From the NCBI GenBank assembly GCA_910584305.1, contig CAJTZW010000008.1:1-56837 (forward strand): DNA of 56,837 bases. Reading direction: 5' to 3'. How positions within the stretch are numbered: position 1 is the first letter of the stretch; each line of letters begins with the position of its first letter. The position numbers were made by a program, and so were the translations under genes. Source of the DNA: an uncultured Bacilli bacterium. Its GTDB lineage: Bacteria; Bacillota_I; Bacilli_A; RF39; UBA660. A model generated the notes under the pieces. It was not told the origin of the DNA and did not search any database. It saw only the letters and a list, made by a program, of their open reading frames with translations. Shown here one piece after another: positions 16,059 through 24,265 of the stretch.

Positions 16059-18041
16059 ATGAGTAGCATGGCAAAGATTATATTATGGATAGTACAAATA
16101 CCATTATTACTTATTAGGTATTACTGTATTGGACTTTTCTTAGTAGTGTATTATATTCTTTCGTTCATAGTTTCTTTGTTAGAGTATATGGGAAAGGGAT
16201 TTGTTTGGACTTTCTATGCTATGAAGTCTATTTTGTTTTATTTCTTATATGGACTTGCTACGCCTTTTTTATTGTTTTATCTTGGAATATGCTTCGTATT
16301 GCGTTTATCTGAAGCAAATGCTGCAAAGAGTAGGGAACAAAGAGAACTACAAAAACAGGCCCGTTTGAAAAAGAAACAAGCTATGGCAATAGAACGTGAA
16401 AAAAGACGTGAAGAGGCTGAAGCAAATAAGGTAGCTAACGTAGAAAAACAGAAAAAATTGGCGGAACAAGAAGAACTCTTAAAGAAGCAAGAAGAGGAAA
16501 GAAAACAACTTCAAGCCGAAGAAATGAAAAAAGCCAAGGCATTTATTGCAGAAGAGAAAGCTAGAAAAAGGGCAGAGACTCAAAAAGTAAAGAAGAAGAT
16601 TGAGAAGGAACAGCAAGAAGCTTATATCAATAAAAATGTTAAGTTAGATAGACGTGCTAATTCTTGGTTTGCAAAATTGAAGAAAAGACTCAAATCATCC
16701 TCAGGTGGTATTAAAAACAATCATTTCTCCCGTTATCGCAAGAATAAGAAAGATTTAAGCCGTCAAGTTTTATTAATCAATTTTGAGGGTGAAGATGCAA
16801 AGAAAAGTGATACTAAACTTTTATATGAGTATGTTGCGAAAGATCCAGAAGGAAATATAATTAAAGGATATTCCGAAGCATATTCAAGGGTAGAAGTTCA
16901 CTCTTACTTATTAAGTGAAGGGTATGAGGTATATAGTATAAAAACCAATTGGTGGATTCGTTTTGCTCATAGCCAAGCTGGAGGAAATCGTACTAAATTT
17001 AAAACTAAGGATTTAATCTTTTTATTAACACAACTATCTACTTATTTAAAGGCAGGTATTACTTTAGTAGAAGCCCTTCGTATTCTATCTAGGCAATATA
17101 AGAAAAAAAGTTATCAACGTATTTTGAAAGCAGTTGTGTATGACCTTACTATGGGTGATAATTTAAGTGATGCGATGGATAAACAAAATGTGGCTTTTCC
17201 TAAGTTATTAATTAATATGATTAAAACAGCCGAAATGACTGGGGAACTTCCTGAAGTATTGGATGACATGGTGGAATATTATTCAGAAATGGAACAAACT
17301 CGTAAACAGATGATTACAGCACTTACATATCCAAGTTTAGTATTTGTCTTTGCTGTAGGGGTTATTACATTTATGCTTGTATTTGTTATTCCTCAATTTA
17401 CTAGTATTTATACTAGTATGGAAGGTGTTGAAATTCCAGCATTTACTGTTGCTGTTATATCTATTAGTGCTTTTTTACGGAATTATTCGATATGGGTTTT
17501 AATTGGTATTATAATATTCTGTATTTTATTTGTTATTCTTTATCGAAAGGTTCGTGGATTCCGCACAATTGTTCAGTGGTGTGTGATGCATATTCCTGTC
17601 ATAGGGGACACAGTAATCTATAACGAGGTTACAACATTTACAAAAACATTTTCTTCCTTACTATCACACAGCGTATTTATTACAGATAGTATGGATATCT
17701 TGAATAAGATTACAAATAATGAGATATATAAAATGATTATTTTAGATACAATTACCAATTTAGCAAAGGGTGATAAAATTTCGGCAGCATTTAAGGATCA
17801 CTGGGCATTTCCACTTCCTGCATATGAGATGTTAGTAACTGGAGAGACAACTGGCGAGTTACCTGAAATGATGCAGAAAGTCTCTACATATTATCAAATG
17901 TTGCATAAAGATTCTGTAACTAGAATTAAAACATTTATCGAACCTGTCTTAACAGTATTTTTAACTGTTATTGTAGGTGCGATTATTCTTGCTATTATTA
18001 TACCAATGTTTGGTATGTATAATTCAATTCAATCATATTAA
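16059..18041 (+). CDS. Type IV pilus/competence platform protein PilC with long N-terminal extension
   Basis: Inner-membrane platform protein that works with the PilB ATPase to extrude pilins. The GspF core begins near residue 260 (YEYVAKDPEGNIIKGYSEAYSR) and contains two GspF repeats: LTQLSTYLKAGITLVEALRIL with MIKTAEMTGELPEVLDDMVEYY, and FTKTFSSLLSHSVFITDSMDIL with LVTGETTGELPEMMQKVSTYY. The unusual part is residues 1-255: two or three hydrophobic helices (7-85), then a Lys/Glu/Arg-rich coiled coil (about 90-200). The whole is 660 residues against about 400 for usual PilC/ComGB. The ATG is preceded by GGTGATCT, and the prepilin peptidase gene follows in the same operon. Confidence 0.88.
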   Translation: MSSMAKIILWIVQIPLLLIRYYCIGLFLVVYYILSFIVSLLEYMGKGFVWTFYAMKSILFYFLYGLATPFLLFYLGICFVLRLSEANAAKSREQRELQKQARLKKKQAMAIEREKRREEAEANKVANVEKQKKLAEQEELLKKQEEERKQLQAEEMKKAKAFIAEEKARKRAETQKVKKKIEKEQQEAYINKNVKLDRRANSWFAKLKKRLKSSSGGIKNNHFSRYRKNKKDLSRQVLLINFEGEDAKKSDTKLLYEYVAKDPEGNIIKGYSEAYSRVEVHSYLLSEGYEVYSIKTNWWIRFAHSQAGGNRTKFKTKDLIFLLTQLSTYLKAGITLVEALRILSRQYKKKSYQRILKAVVYDLTMGDNLSDAMDKQNVAFPKLLINMIKTAEMTGELPEVLDDMVEYYSEMEQTRKQMITALTYPSLVFVFAVGVITFMLVFVIPQFTSIYTSMEGVEIPAFTVAVISISAFLRNYSIWVLIGIIIFCILFVILYRKVRGFRTIVQWCVMHIPVIGDTVIYNEVTTFTKTFSSLLSHSVFITDSMDILNKITNNEIYKMIILDTITNLAKGDKISAAFKDHWAFPLPAYEMLVTGETTGELPEMMQKVSTYYQMLHKDSVTRIKTFIEPVLTVFLTVIVGAIILAIIIPMFGMYNSIQSY

Positions 18042-18057
18042 GGAGTGGCGATGTAAG

Positions 18058-18819
18058 ATGGATGCATATTATATAATTATTTCATTTATATTTGGAATCA
18101 CGTTGGGTTCTTTCTATAATGTAGTTGGATATCGTTTACCAAGGGGTGAATCTCTTGTATATCCATCTTCTCATTGTACTTCTTGTAATCATAAATTGGG
18201 AGTGTTGGATTTATTTCCGGTATTCTCTTTTCTTTTTTTAGGAGGAAAGTGTCGTTATTGTAAACAGAAAATTTCATGGTTTTATCCTTTTTTTGAGTTT
18301 ATGACAGGACTTTTATTTGCACTTTCTTATATAATATTTGGAGCAACTATTCAATTTTTTATCTCTATTGTATTTATTTCATTATTACTTATAGTCATTA
18401 TTAGTGATTACCAAACAATGATTATACCCGATGAACTTTTGCTTATTGGTGGGTGTTTGTTAATGATACTCATTGGAATTGATAAAGGAATTGAAACACT
18501 TTTTGTTTCAATATTTCATGGAATTATTGCCTTCCTTATTATGTTTTTAATAAAAAAAATGGGAGATTTTCTATTTAAAAAAGAGTCAATGGGTGGAGGA
18601 GATATTAAACTAATGTTTATATTTGGGCTTGTCCTTGGTGTACCTATGACGCTCATATCTATTTTTCTAGCATCATTTATAGGACTGCCTATTTCTCTTT
18701 ATATTTTATATCGTAAAAAAGATCATGAAATTCCATTTGGCCCTTTTCTATCAGTTGCAGCAATGATTCTCTTTTTTAGTCAACTTAATATAGAGAGGTT
18801 AATTGAGATTTTATATTAA
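18058..18819 (+). CDS. Type IV prepilin peptidase
   Basis: Aspartyl membrane protease that removes the prepilin leader and methylates the new N-terminus. It has the N-terminal zinc-type motif pairs HCTSCNHKL and CRYCKQK, the first active aspartate in ISDYQTMIIPDE, and the GXGD-type site MGGGDIKLM. 253 residues from the ATG at 18058; AAGGAGTGGCG lies a little far upstream (about 12 bases). Equivalent to PilD/ComC. The three prepilin genes in this window (48.1, 49.0 and 55.7 kb) are its expected substrates. Confidence 0.93.
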   Translation: MDAYYIIISFIFGITLGSFYNVVGYRLPRGESLVYPSSHCTSCNHKLGVLDLFPVFSFLFLGGKCRYCKQKISWFYPFFEFMTGLLFALSYIIFGATIQFFISIVFISLLLIVIISDYQTMIIPDELLLIGGCLLMILIGIDKGIETLFVSIFHGIIAFLIMFLIKKMGDFLFKKESMGGGDIKLMFIFGLVLGVPMTLISIFLASFIGLPISLYILYRKKDHEIPFGPFLSVAAMILFFSQLNIERLIEILY

Positions 18820-18843
18820 AAGAACGAGTTATTTCGTTCTTTT
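18818..18843. terminator. Bidirectional terminator after pilD
   Basis: Stem aaaagaacga (18818-18827) with tcgttctttt (18834-18843); it serves pilD and the minus-strand small gene, whose 3' end it overlaps. Confidence 0.82.
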
Positions 18844-19026
18844 AATTAAATCATATTTGTTTCTAATTTTAACAAAATATATACCTGTGAAATAGGTAAG
18901 CATTAATAAACTCACATTCAATAGTGTGTTATCTGTAAGTAAAGATAAGCATGATGCAAAACAACCTAACCCAATCGCTATTCCAATTAGTATCATTAGT
19001 ATGATTTTGTTTATATTGAGTTTCAT
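18829..19026 (-). CDS. Small two-helix membrane protein, unknown
   Basis: 65 residues with two hydrophobic segments (about 8-28 and 35-52) and a basic C-terminus. The family is not recognised. It is supported by a consensus promoter (TTGACA-16-TATAAT) and an AAGGGGG ribosome-binding site, so it is likely expressed despite its size. Confidence 0.65.
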   Translation of the reverse strand: MKLNINKIILMILIGIAIGLGCFASCLSLLTDNTLLNVSLLMLTYFTGIYFVKIRNKYDLIKRTK

Positions 19027-19052
19027 ATTAAAATCCCCCTTGTGTGGTGACT

Positions 19053-19080
19053 ATTATACTAATTTTTTTAATTTTGTCAA
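19053..19080 (-). promoter_or_regulatory. Promoter of the small membrane protein gene
   Basis: On the minus strand TTGACA (19080-19075), a 16-base spacer and TATAAT (19058-19053), both consensus. Confidence 0.82.
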
Positions 19081-19101
19081 ATTTAACCAATATAATATAT
19101 G

Positions 19102-19130
19102 AAAAAAGAATCGTTTTATGATTCTTTTTT
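19102..19130. terminator. Terminator of rarA
   Basis: Stem aaaaaagaatc (19102-19112) with gattctttttt (19120-19130), overlapping the rarA stop; A- and T-runs allow action in both directions. Confidence 0.82.
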
Positions 19131-20339
19131 GAGTTTTTCAATTGCATCGTATACTGTTTTTAGCGCCTGTTCATATTTACTTGTTGTAATAGGTGTATAG
19201 TATTTTTTATTGATTAGATTATCTGGTAAATATTGTTGGTTGACCCAATGATTCGGATAATCATGAGGATATTTATAATCTACTGCATTGGTTTTAATAT
19301 GATTAGGGACATTTCCTGTATTTCCTTTACGGATATCATTTAAAGCAGCATCTAAAGCTAAGTGGCCACTATTGGATTTTGGGGATAGGGCAAGTTCTAT
19401 TACGATATTTCCAAGTGGGATTCTACCTTCTGGAAGACCTAACCGTTCACAAGCTGCGATAGCAGCTTCTACTTTGGGTCCTATAGAAGGGTTTGCAAGA
19501 CCTATATCTTCATATGCGATTACAGTCATTCGTCTATAAATAATATCTAAATCTTCTGCTTCAATTAGTCTTGATAAATAGTGAAGTGCTGCATTTACAT
19601 CACTACCACGAATAGATTTTTGGAAGGCACTAATGACATCATAGTGTCCATCTTCATTTTTGTCATGAAATAGATTTGGCTTGCTACAAATATTTTGAAG
19701 GTGTTCAGTAGTTATCTTATAATCGGAAGTAGAAGCATAGGCAACTTCTAATAGATTATAGGCATAACGTAAGTCACCGCCAGATACAGTTGCAATATAA
19801 TCAATACTTTCTTCATTGATCTGAATATTTTCCAAATATGGACTTATGATGGCTCTTTTAATGGCGTCTATAATATCTTCTTTTGTTAATTCTTTAAGTT
19901 CATAGATTTGACAACGACTACGAATGGCAGGGTTGATTTTATGATAAGGGTTGGAGGTAGTCATACCAATTAGAGTAATTAATCCACTTTCTAAATAAGG
20001 AAGTAATAAATCTTGTTTATCCTTGTTTAATCTATGGATTTCATCCATAATTACAACTAGACCTTTATACATTTTGGCTTCTTCTACCACAATATCAAAG
20101 TCTTTTTTATTATTAATAACAGCATTTAAAAATCTGTATTGAACATTAAATTCGTTTACAATCGCAGTGGCTATGGAAGTTTTACCAATGCCTGGTTTCC
20201 CATATAGAATCATTGAAAATAGTTTTTGATTTTTTACTAGATTTCTAATAACTTTATTTTCTCCAATTAAATGTTGTTGCCCAATAATTTCATCAATTTT
20301 TGTTGGGCGTAGTTTTATCGCAAGGGGTTTATTATTCAT
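19116..20339 (-). CDS. rarA: Replication-associated recombination ATPase RarA (MgsA)
   Basis: AAA+ ATPase related to clamp loaders that acts at stalled forks. IIGQQHLIGENKVIRN, Walker A YGKPGIGKTS, Walker B VVIMDEIHRLNK, sensor LIGMTTSNP and the C-terminal IVIELALSPKSNSGHLALDAAL domain are all present. 407 residues. The ATG at 20339 follows GGTGAGA; longer in-frame starts upstream lack this. It is divergent from xerD. Confidence 0.94.
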   Translation of the reverse strand: MNNKPLAIKLRPTKIDEIIGQQHLIGENKVIRNLVKNQKLFSMILYGKPGIGKTSIATAIVNEFNVQYRFLNAVINNKKDFDIVVEEAKMYKGLVVIMDEIHRLNKDKQDLLLPYLESGLITLIGMTTSNPYHKINPAIRSRCQIYELKELTKEDIIDAIKRAIISPYLENIQINEESIDYIATVSGGDLRYAYNLLEVAYASTSDYKITTEHLQNICSKPNLFHDKNEDGHYDVISAFQKSIRGSDVNAALHYLSRLIEAEDLDIIYRRMTVIAYEDIGLANPSIGPKVEAAIAACERLGLPEGRIPLGNIVIELALSPKSNSGHLALDAALNDIRKGNTGNVPNHIKTNAVDYKYPHDYPNHWVNQQYLPDNLINKKYYTPITTSKYEQALKTVYDAIEKLKKES

Positions 20340-20411
20340 ACTTCTCACCATTTTCATTGTAACAAAAAAAAGATATTTTTCATAGTGATTGAACAAAAAA
20401 ATTGGATATTA

Positions 20412-20420
20412 TGGTATAAT
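20412..20420 (+). promoter_or_regulatory. Extended -10 promoter of xerD-pgm-alkD
   Basis: TGG-TATAAT (20412-20420), 23 bases before the ATG, a very short leader like others here. Confidence 0.65.
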
Positions 20421-20442
20421 AATAAAGGATGGTAGGGATGTT

Positions 20443-21327
20443 ATGAGAAAATTGCGATTTGAAGAAACGAATGCTTATATTACATATATTACCATTGATA
20501 AGGGATATCGGCAGAATACAATTGTCTCTTATCACTATGATTTGGAGGCATACGAGCATTTCTTGAAAGAGAAAAATCCAACTACTGTTTTACGAAGTGA
20601 TATTATTGATTTTTTGGAAGAAAGGAAAGAAAATGGTATTGGAGAGAAGAGCGTAGCACATTCTATTACTGTTCTTCGGGGATTCTATAAATTTTTGTTA
20701 ATTGAGCAGAAAATTACTTCCAATCCAATGGAGACTATTGATATGCCAAGACTTCCAAAAACATTACCTAAAGTGCTATCTTTTCATGAAGTAGAGATGC
20801 TTTTGGATGTTCCACTTAAAGATAAATATGATTTTAGAAACAAAGCAATGTTGGAAGTTATGTATGCGACTGGTATGCGTATTAGTGAATTGATATCTCT
20901 AAAATATACAGATGTTAATTTGCTTCAAAATTGTGTTATTGTATTTGGAAAAGGTGGTAAGGAGCGGATGGTCCCCCTAGGAGATTATGCGACAGAGGCA
21001 CTTAGAATTTATATGGAAATGTATCGCCCTAAATTTTTAAAACGGCCAAGTGATTATGTATTCTTGTCTGTTAGAGGAGATAAAATGAGTCGGCAAGCTT
21101 TTTTTAAAATCTTAAAAGAAGAGGCAAGAAAACGTGGAATTGAGACTCCATTTTCTCCTCATACACTTCGTCACTCATTCGCATCTCATTTACTTCAAAA
21201 TGGAGCTGATTTGCGTAGTATACAGGAACTTTTAGGACATAGCGATATATCTACTACACAAATTTACACACATGTGTCAGACCGACTTAGAGAAGAAACT
21301 TATCACAAGACACATCCACATGGATAG
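20443..21327 (+). CDS. xerD: Tyrosine recombinase XerD
   Basis: Chromosome dimer resolution recombinase. N-terminal SAM-like DNA-binding domain (TYITIDKGYRQNTIVSYHYDL), catalytic domain with MYATGMRISELISL (Arg), the beta-hairpin Lys in FGKGGKERMVPLG, HTLRHSFASHLLQNGADLRSIQELLGHSDISTTQIYTHV (His-x-x-Arg, His and nucleophile Tyr). 294 residues. It starts a + strand group with pgm and alkD. It is host XerD, not a prophage integrase, and with XerC (outside the window) should act on the dif sites at 31.7 and 39.9 kb. Confidence 0.93.
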   Translation: MRKLRFEETNAYITYITIDKGYRQNTIVSYHYDLEAYEHFLKEKNPTTVLRSDIIDFLEERKENGIGEKSVAHSITVLRGFYKFLLIEQKITSNPMETIDMPRLPKTLPKVLSFHEVEMLLDVPLKDKYDFRNKAMLEVMYATGMRISELISLKYTDVNLLQNCVIVFGKGGKERMVPLGDYATEALRIYMEMYRPKFLKRPSDYVFLSVRGDKMSRQAFFKILKEEARKRGIETPFSPHTLRHSFASHLLQNGADLRSIQELLGHSDISTTQIYTHVSDRLREETYHKTHPHG

Positions 21328-21340
21328 AAAGAGGGATTTT

Positions 21341-22711
21341 ATGAAAATAACAAAGAATATAAATAAGGAAATATTTAGAGAATATGATATTCGTGGTAAA
21401 TATCCTAATGATTTAAATGAGGATGTTGCCTATACTTTTGGAAAAAGCTATGGGTCTTATATTCGCAAATATGATTCGAATAAGGTATTAATAGGACATG
21501 ACAATCGTATCTCATCTCCTATTTTGCATCAGGCAGTAATACAAGGAATTTTAGATAGTGGAATTGATGTCATTGATTTGGGTCTTGTTACAACCCCAAT
21601 GTACTATTTTGCCCGTAAATTTTTAAATATACCAACAGGGATTATGATTACGGCCAGTCATAATCCAAAAGATGACAATGGGTTTAAGATATCTTTCGAA
21701 GAGTATGGAAATGCTTATGGGGAGCACATTTATAATTTTCGCGATTTTACATTGAAGGGTGACTATATTGATGGAGATGGAAGTGTTATTTCTTATAACA
21801 TTCGGCCTGATTATATACGTTTACTTACAAATTCTGTAAGTATTAAAAATACAGATGTTAAGATAGTTGTGGATTGTGGAAATGGAACAGGGTCTATCAT
21901 TATTAAAGATGTTTTAGATGCATTACATATTACATATTATCCACTCTATTGTGAAAGTGATGGTAACTTTCCAAATCATCAGCCAGACCCTTCGGTTCTA
22001 AAAAATCAGGAAGAACTTGCACGAAAAGTAGTGGAACTTGGGTATGATATGGGAATTGGTATTGATGGAGATGCAGATAGAGTTGGAATTGTTGACAACA
22101 AAGGCCAAATTTTAGGTGCTGATTTATATATGCTTATTATGTACCGTTATTTAAATCCGTCGTTAAAAACACGCAAAGCTCTATTTGATGTAAAGTGTTC
22201 TAAGTCATTAATTGATGGTATTAAAGATTTAGAATTAGAACCAGTTATGTATCGTACAGGGAATTCGTATTGTAATTTAAAAATGCAAGAGGGAAACTTT
22301 GATTTTGGAGGAGAATATTCTGGCCATGTATTTTTTAGGGACAAGTTTCCAGGATTTGATGATGGAATTTATGCTGGACTTCGTATGATAGAAGTTGTTC
22401 ATAATTCAAACCGTAGTGTACATGATTGGTTAAATGGAATAAATTCATATTTTGCGACAGAAGAGTTAAAATTTAAAACAACAGATGCTAAGAAATTTAA
22501 AGTGATCGAGAAAGTAAAAGGGTATGCTGATAAAAAAGGATATTCTTATGCAGATATTGATGGAATTCGTATCGAATTTACAGATGGATGGGCACTTGTT
22601 AGAGCGTCTAATACTGGCCCAAATATTACAGCTCGTTTTGAAGCAAGTACAGAGAAACGCTTAACAGAAATTCAAAAAGAATTCACAAAAGTAGTAGAAA
22701 GTTTTCTATGA
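21341..22711 (+). CDS. Phosphomannomutase/phosphoglucomutase
   Basis: Alpha-D-phosphohexomutase interconverting 1- and 6-phosphates of glucose or mannose for wall and capsule sugar nucleotides. FREYDIRGKYPNDL begins the fold; the active-site serine is in TASHNPKDDNGFK, the metal loop is GIGIDGDADRVGIVD, the sugar loop is GGEYSGHVFF, and the phosphate loop is RASNTGPNITARFE. 456 residues. The ATG at 21341 follows AAAGAGGGA. Its stop overlaps the alkD start (ATGA). Confidence 0.92.
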   Translation: MKITKNINKEIFREYDIRGKYPNDLNEDVAYTFGKSYGSYIRKYDSNKVLIGHDNRISSPILHQAVIQGILDSGIDVIDLGLVTTPMYYFARKFLNIPTGIMITASHNPKDDNGFKISFEEYGNAYGEHIYNFRDFTLKGDYIDGDGSVISYNIRPDYIRLLTNSVSIKNTDVKIVVDCGNGTGSIIIKDVLDALHITYYPLYCESDGNFPNHQPDPSVLKNQEELARKVVELGYDMGIGIDGDADRVGIVDNKGQILGADLYMLIMYRYLNPSLKTRKALFDVKCSKSLIDGIKDLELEPVMYRTGNSYCNLKMQEGNFDFGGEYSGHVFFRDKFPGFDDGIYAGLRMIEVVHNSNRSVHDWLNGINSYFATEELKFKTTDAKKFKVIEKVKGYADKKGYSYADIDGIRIEFTDGWALVRASNTGPNITARFEASTEKRLTEIQKEFTKVVESFL

Positions 22712-23412
22712 TTCCTTCTTATTTTGATGAAGAGACATATCTGATATTTTTAGAGTATTTATATTCTCTTGCAGATTCTAGGTATAAAGAATTTCACTCT
22801 AGGTTAATTATGGATTCTAATTTAATTGGTATTAGAACTCCTGATTTAAAACGGATTGCAAAGGAGATTTCTACTTGTGATTATCAAGGGTTTATTAAGT
22901 ATAATACAAAACAGATATATGAAGAAAAGATACTCTATGGCCTTGTTTTAGGATATATAAGGGTAGACTTTGAAACTCGATTGCAATTACTTAATGATTT
23001 TATACCTTCTATTGATAATTGGGCTATTAATGATATTGTGTGCGCTAATGTAAAGGATTTTAAAAAGAATCTTGAAAGGGGTTACTCATTTATTATTTCT
23101 TGCCTGCAGAGCACACAACCTTGGCATATTCGTTTTGGCCTTGTATTGTTGCTTGGTTTCTATATTCAGGATACTTATATTGACAAAGTTTTGAATATAT
23201 GCAACCAAATAAAAAATGAAGATTATTATGTGAAAATGGCAGTGGCCTGGTTATTGTCTATTTGTTATATCAAATATAAGGAAAAAACACTTTTATTTTT
23301 GAAAACGACTACCCTTGATGATTGGACATATAATAAGTCGATTCAAAAAATGATTGAATCCAATAGAGTATCAGAGGATGAAAAATCATATTTGCGTACA
23401 TTAAAAAGATAA
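22708..23412 (+). CDS. AlkD-like DNA alkylation repair protein
   Basis: HEAT-repeat DNA glycosylase family removing alkylated purines. RLIMDSNLIGIRTPDLKRIAKEI, WAINDIVCANVKDF, STQPWHIRFGLVLLLGFYI and YYVKMAVAWLLSICYIKYKEKT follow the family repeat pattern. 234 residues. The start overlaps the stop of the mutase gene by four bases, indicating coupled translation. Confidence 0.88.
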   Translation: MIPSYFDEETYLIFLEYLYSLADSRYKEFHSRLIMDSNLIGIRTPDLKRIAKEISTCDYQGFIKYNTKQIYEEKILYGLVLGYIRVDFETRLQLLNDFIPSIDNWAINDIVCANVKDFKKNLERGYSFIISCLQSTQPWHIRFGLVLLLGFYIQDTYIDKVLNICNQIKNEDYYVKMAVAWLLSICYIKYKEKTLLFLKTTTLDDWTYNKSIQKMIESNRVSEDEKSYLRTLKR

Positions 23413-23420
23413 ACAATTTT

Positions 23421-23456
23421 GGGCACCTTTCATACAATGTATTGAGAGGTGTTTTT
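23421..23456 (+). promoter_or_regulatory. Hairpin sequestering the dps ribosome-binding site
   Basis: gggcaccttca-type left arm (23421-23432) can pair with tgagaggtgtttt (23443-23454), a 12-pair stem with a few G-U pairs, loop of ten bases. The right arm contains the AGGTG Shine-Dalgarno of dps and is followed by T5. It may be the alkD terminator, a translational control element, or both. Confidence 0.45.
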
Positions 23457-23900
23457 ATGAATCAAAATTCTAATATAGATGTATTAAATGAATATATGAC
23501 AAATTTAAAAGTGATGAATAACAATTTATATAATATGCATTTTAATATAGCGGGTGAAAGTTTCTTTGGACTGCATCGGAAATTACAAGAATACTATGAG
23601 AAGGTAGCTTTTATGTATGATGCGACTGCTGAAAGGGTGAAAATGCTTGGTGGAATGCCTATTACTTCATTAAAAGAGATAGAAGACATTTCCACTATGA
23701 AATCTATGAAAAGCATGAATTTTTCTGGGAGGCAGGTATTAGAAGTGCTTGATAATGATTTTACTTTTTTAAGGGATTATACTAAAGATTTAATTGGCTA
23801 TTATGAAAAAGATAAAGATTTTTATACAGTATCTATGCTCACAGAAAATTTGTTATTTTTTGAAAAAGAATTATGGATGGTAAAGACAAGTTTGCAATAA
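23457..23900 (+). CDS. dps: Dps/ferritin-like DNA protection protein
   Basis: Forms a dodecamer that oxidises and stores iron using peroxide, protecting DNA. MHFNIAGESFFGLHRKLQEYYEKVAFMYDATAERVKMLGGMP carries the inter-subunit ferroxidase His, Asp and Glu residues. 147 residues from the ATG at 23457. An in-frame TTG at 23442 lies before the ribosome-binding site and is not used. No PerR-type box was found upstream; instead the ribosome-binding site is in a hairpin. Confidence 0.88.
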   Translation: MNQNSNIDVLNEYMTNLKVMNNNLYNMHFNIAGESFFGLHRKLQEYYEKVAFMYDATAERVKMLGGMPITSLKEIEDISTMKSMKSMNFSGRQVLEVLDNDFTFLRDYTKDLIGYYEKDKDFYTVSMLTENLLFFEKELWMVKTSLQ

Positions 23901-23914
23901 AAACTGGTCTTTTT
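23882..23914 (+). terminator. Terminator overlapping the dps stop codon
   Basis: aaagac (23882-23887) pairs with gtcttt (23907-23912) and agttt with aaact inside, loop gcaataa, followed by T-run. Confidence 0.75.
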
Positions 23915-23961
23915 AATTGAATTGATGTAAAATAGTGGATGAATAGGTGGGAGTGATATTT

Positions 23962-24261
23962 ATGACTATAGAGGATCAGTATCGCATGTTAGTAGGTGCT
24001 TACTATGGAGTTAGGGAAATGGATGAATATGAAGTAAAAGTATTTATACTAGATCAACTTGAAACGTATATTAAAGAATTTATTTCGGTAAATCCAATTC
24101 CTAATTTTGATTATGAAGCACAAGCAACTATTGTAGAGGATACCATTCCTTTAAAGAGGAAACTACAAGATGCACTTCTTGTCCTCCCAAAAATAAAAGC
24201 TCCTTTAGAACTTATTTTACTTATAAAGGAACGCATACAAGATTTAAATGAGAAGAGGTAA
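23962..24261 (+). CDS. Hypothetical 99-residue acidic protein
   Basis: Soluble, acidic, mostly helical (TIEDQYRMLVGAYYGVREMDEYEVKVF...), no recognised domain. Supported by GGAGTGAT before the ATG and by lying five bases upstream of yfmF, so probably one transcript with the yfmF-yfmH pair. Confidence 0.65.
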   Translation: MTIEDQYRMLVGAYYGVREMDEYEVKVFILDQLETYIKEFISVNPIPNFDYEAQATIVEDTIPLKRKLQDALLVLPKIKAPLELILLIKERIQDLNEKR

Positions 24262-24265
24262 TATT

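Noticed and set aside
20443..21327. Tyrosine recombinase considered as the prophage integrase
   Set aside because: It has full XerD signature, lies 11 kb from the prophage and is linked to host genes; the prophage ends are dif sites, which host Xer proteins use.
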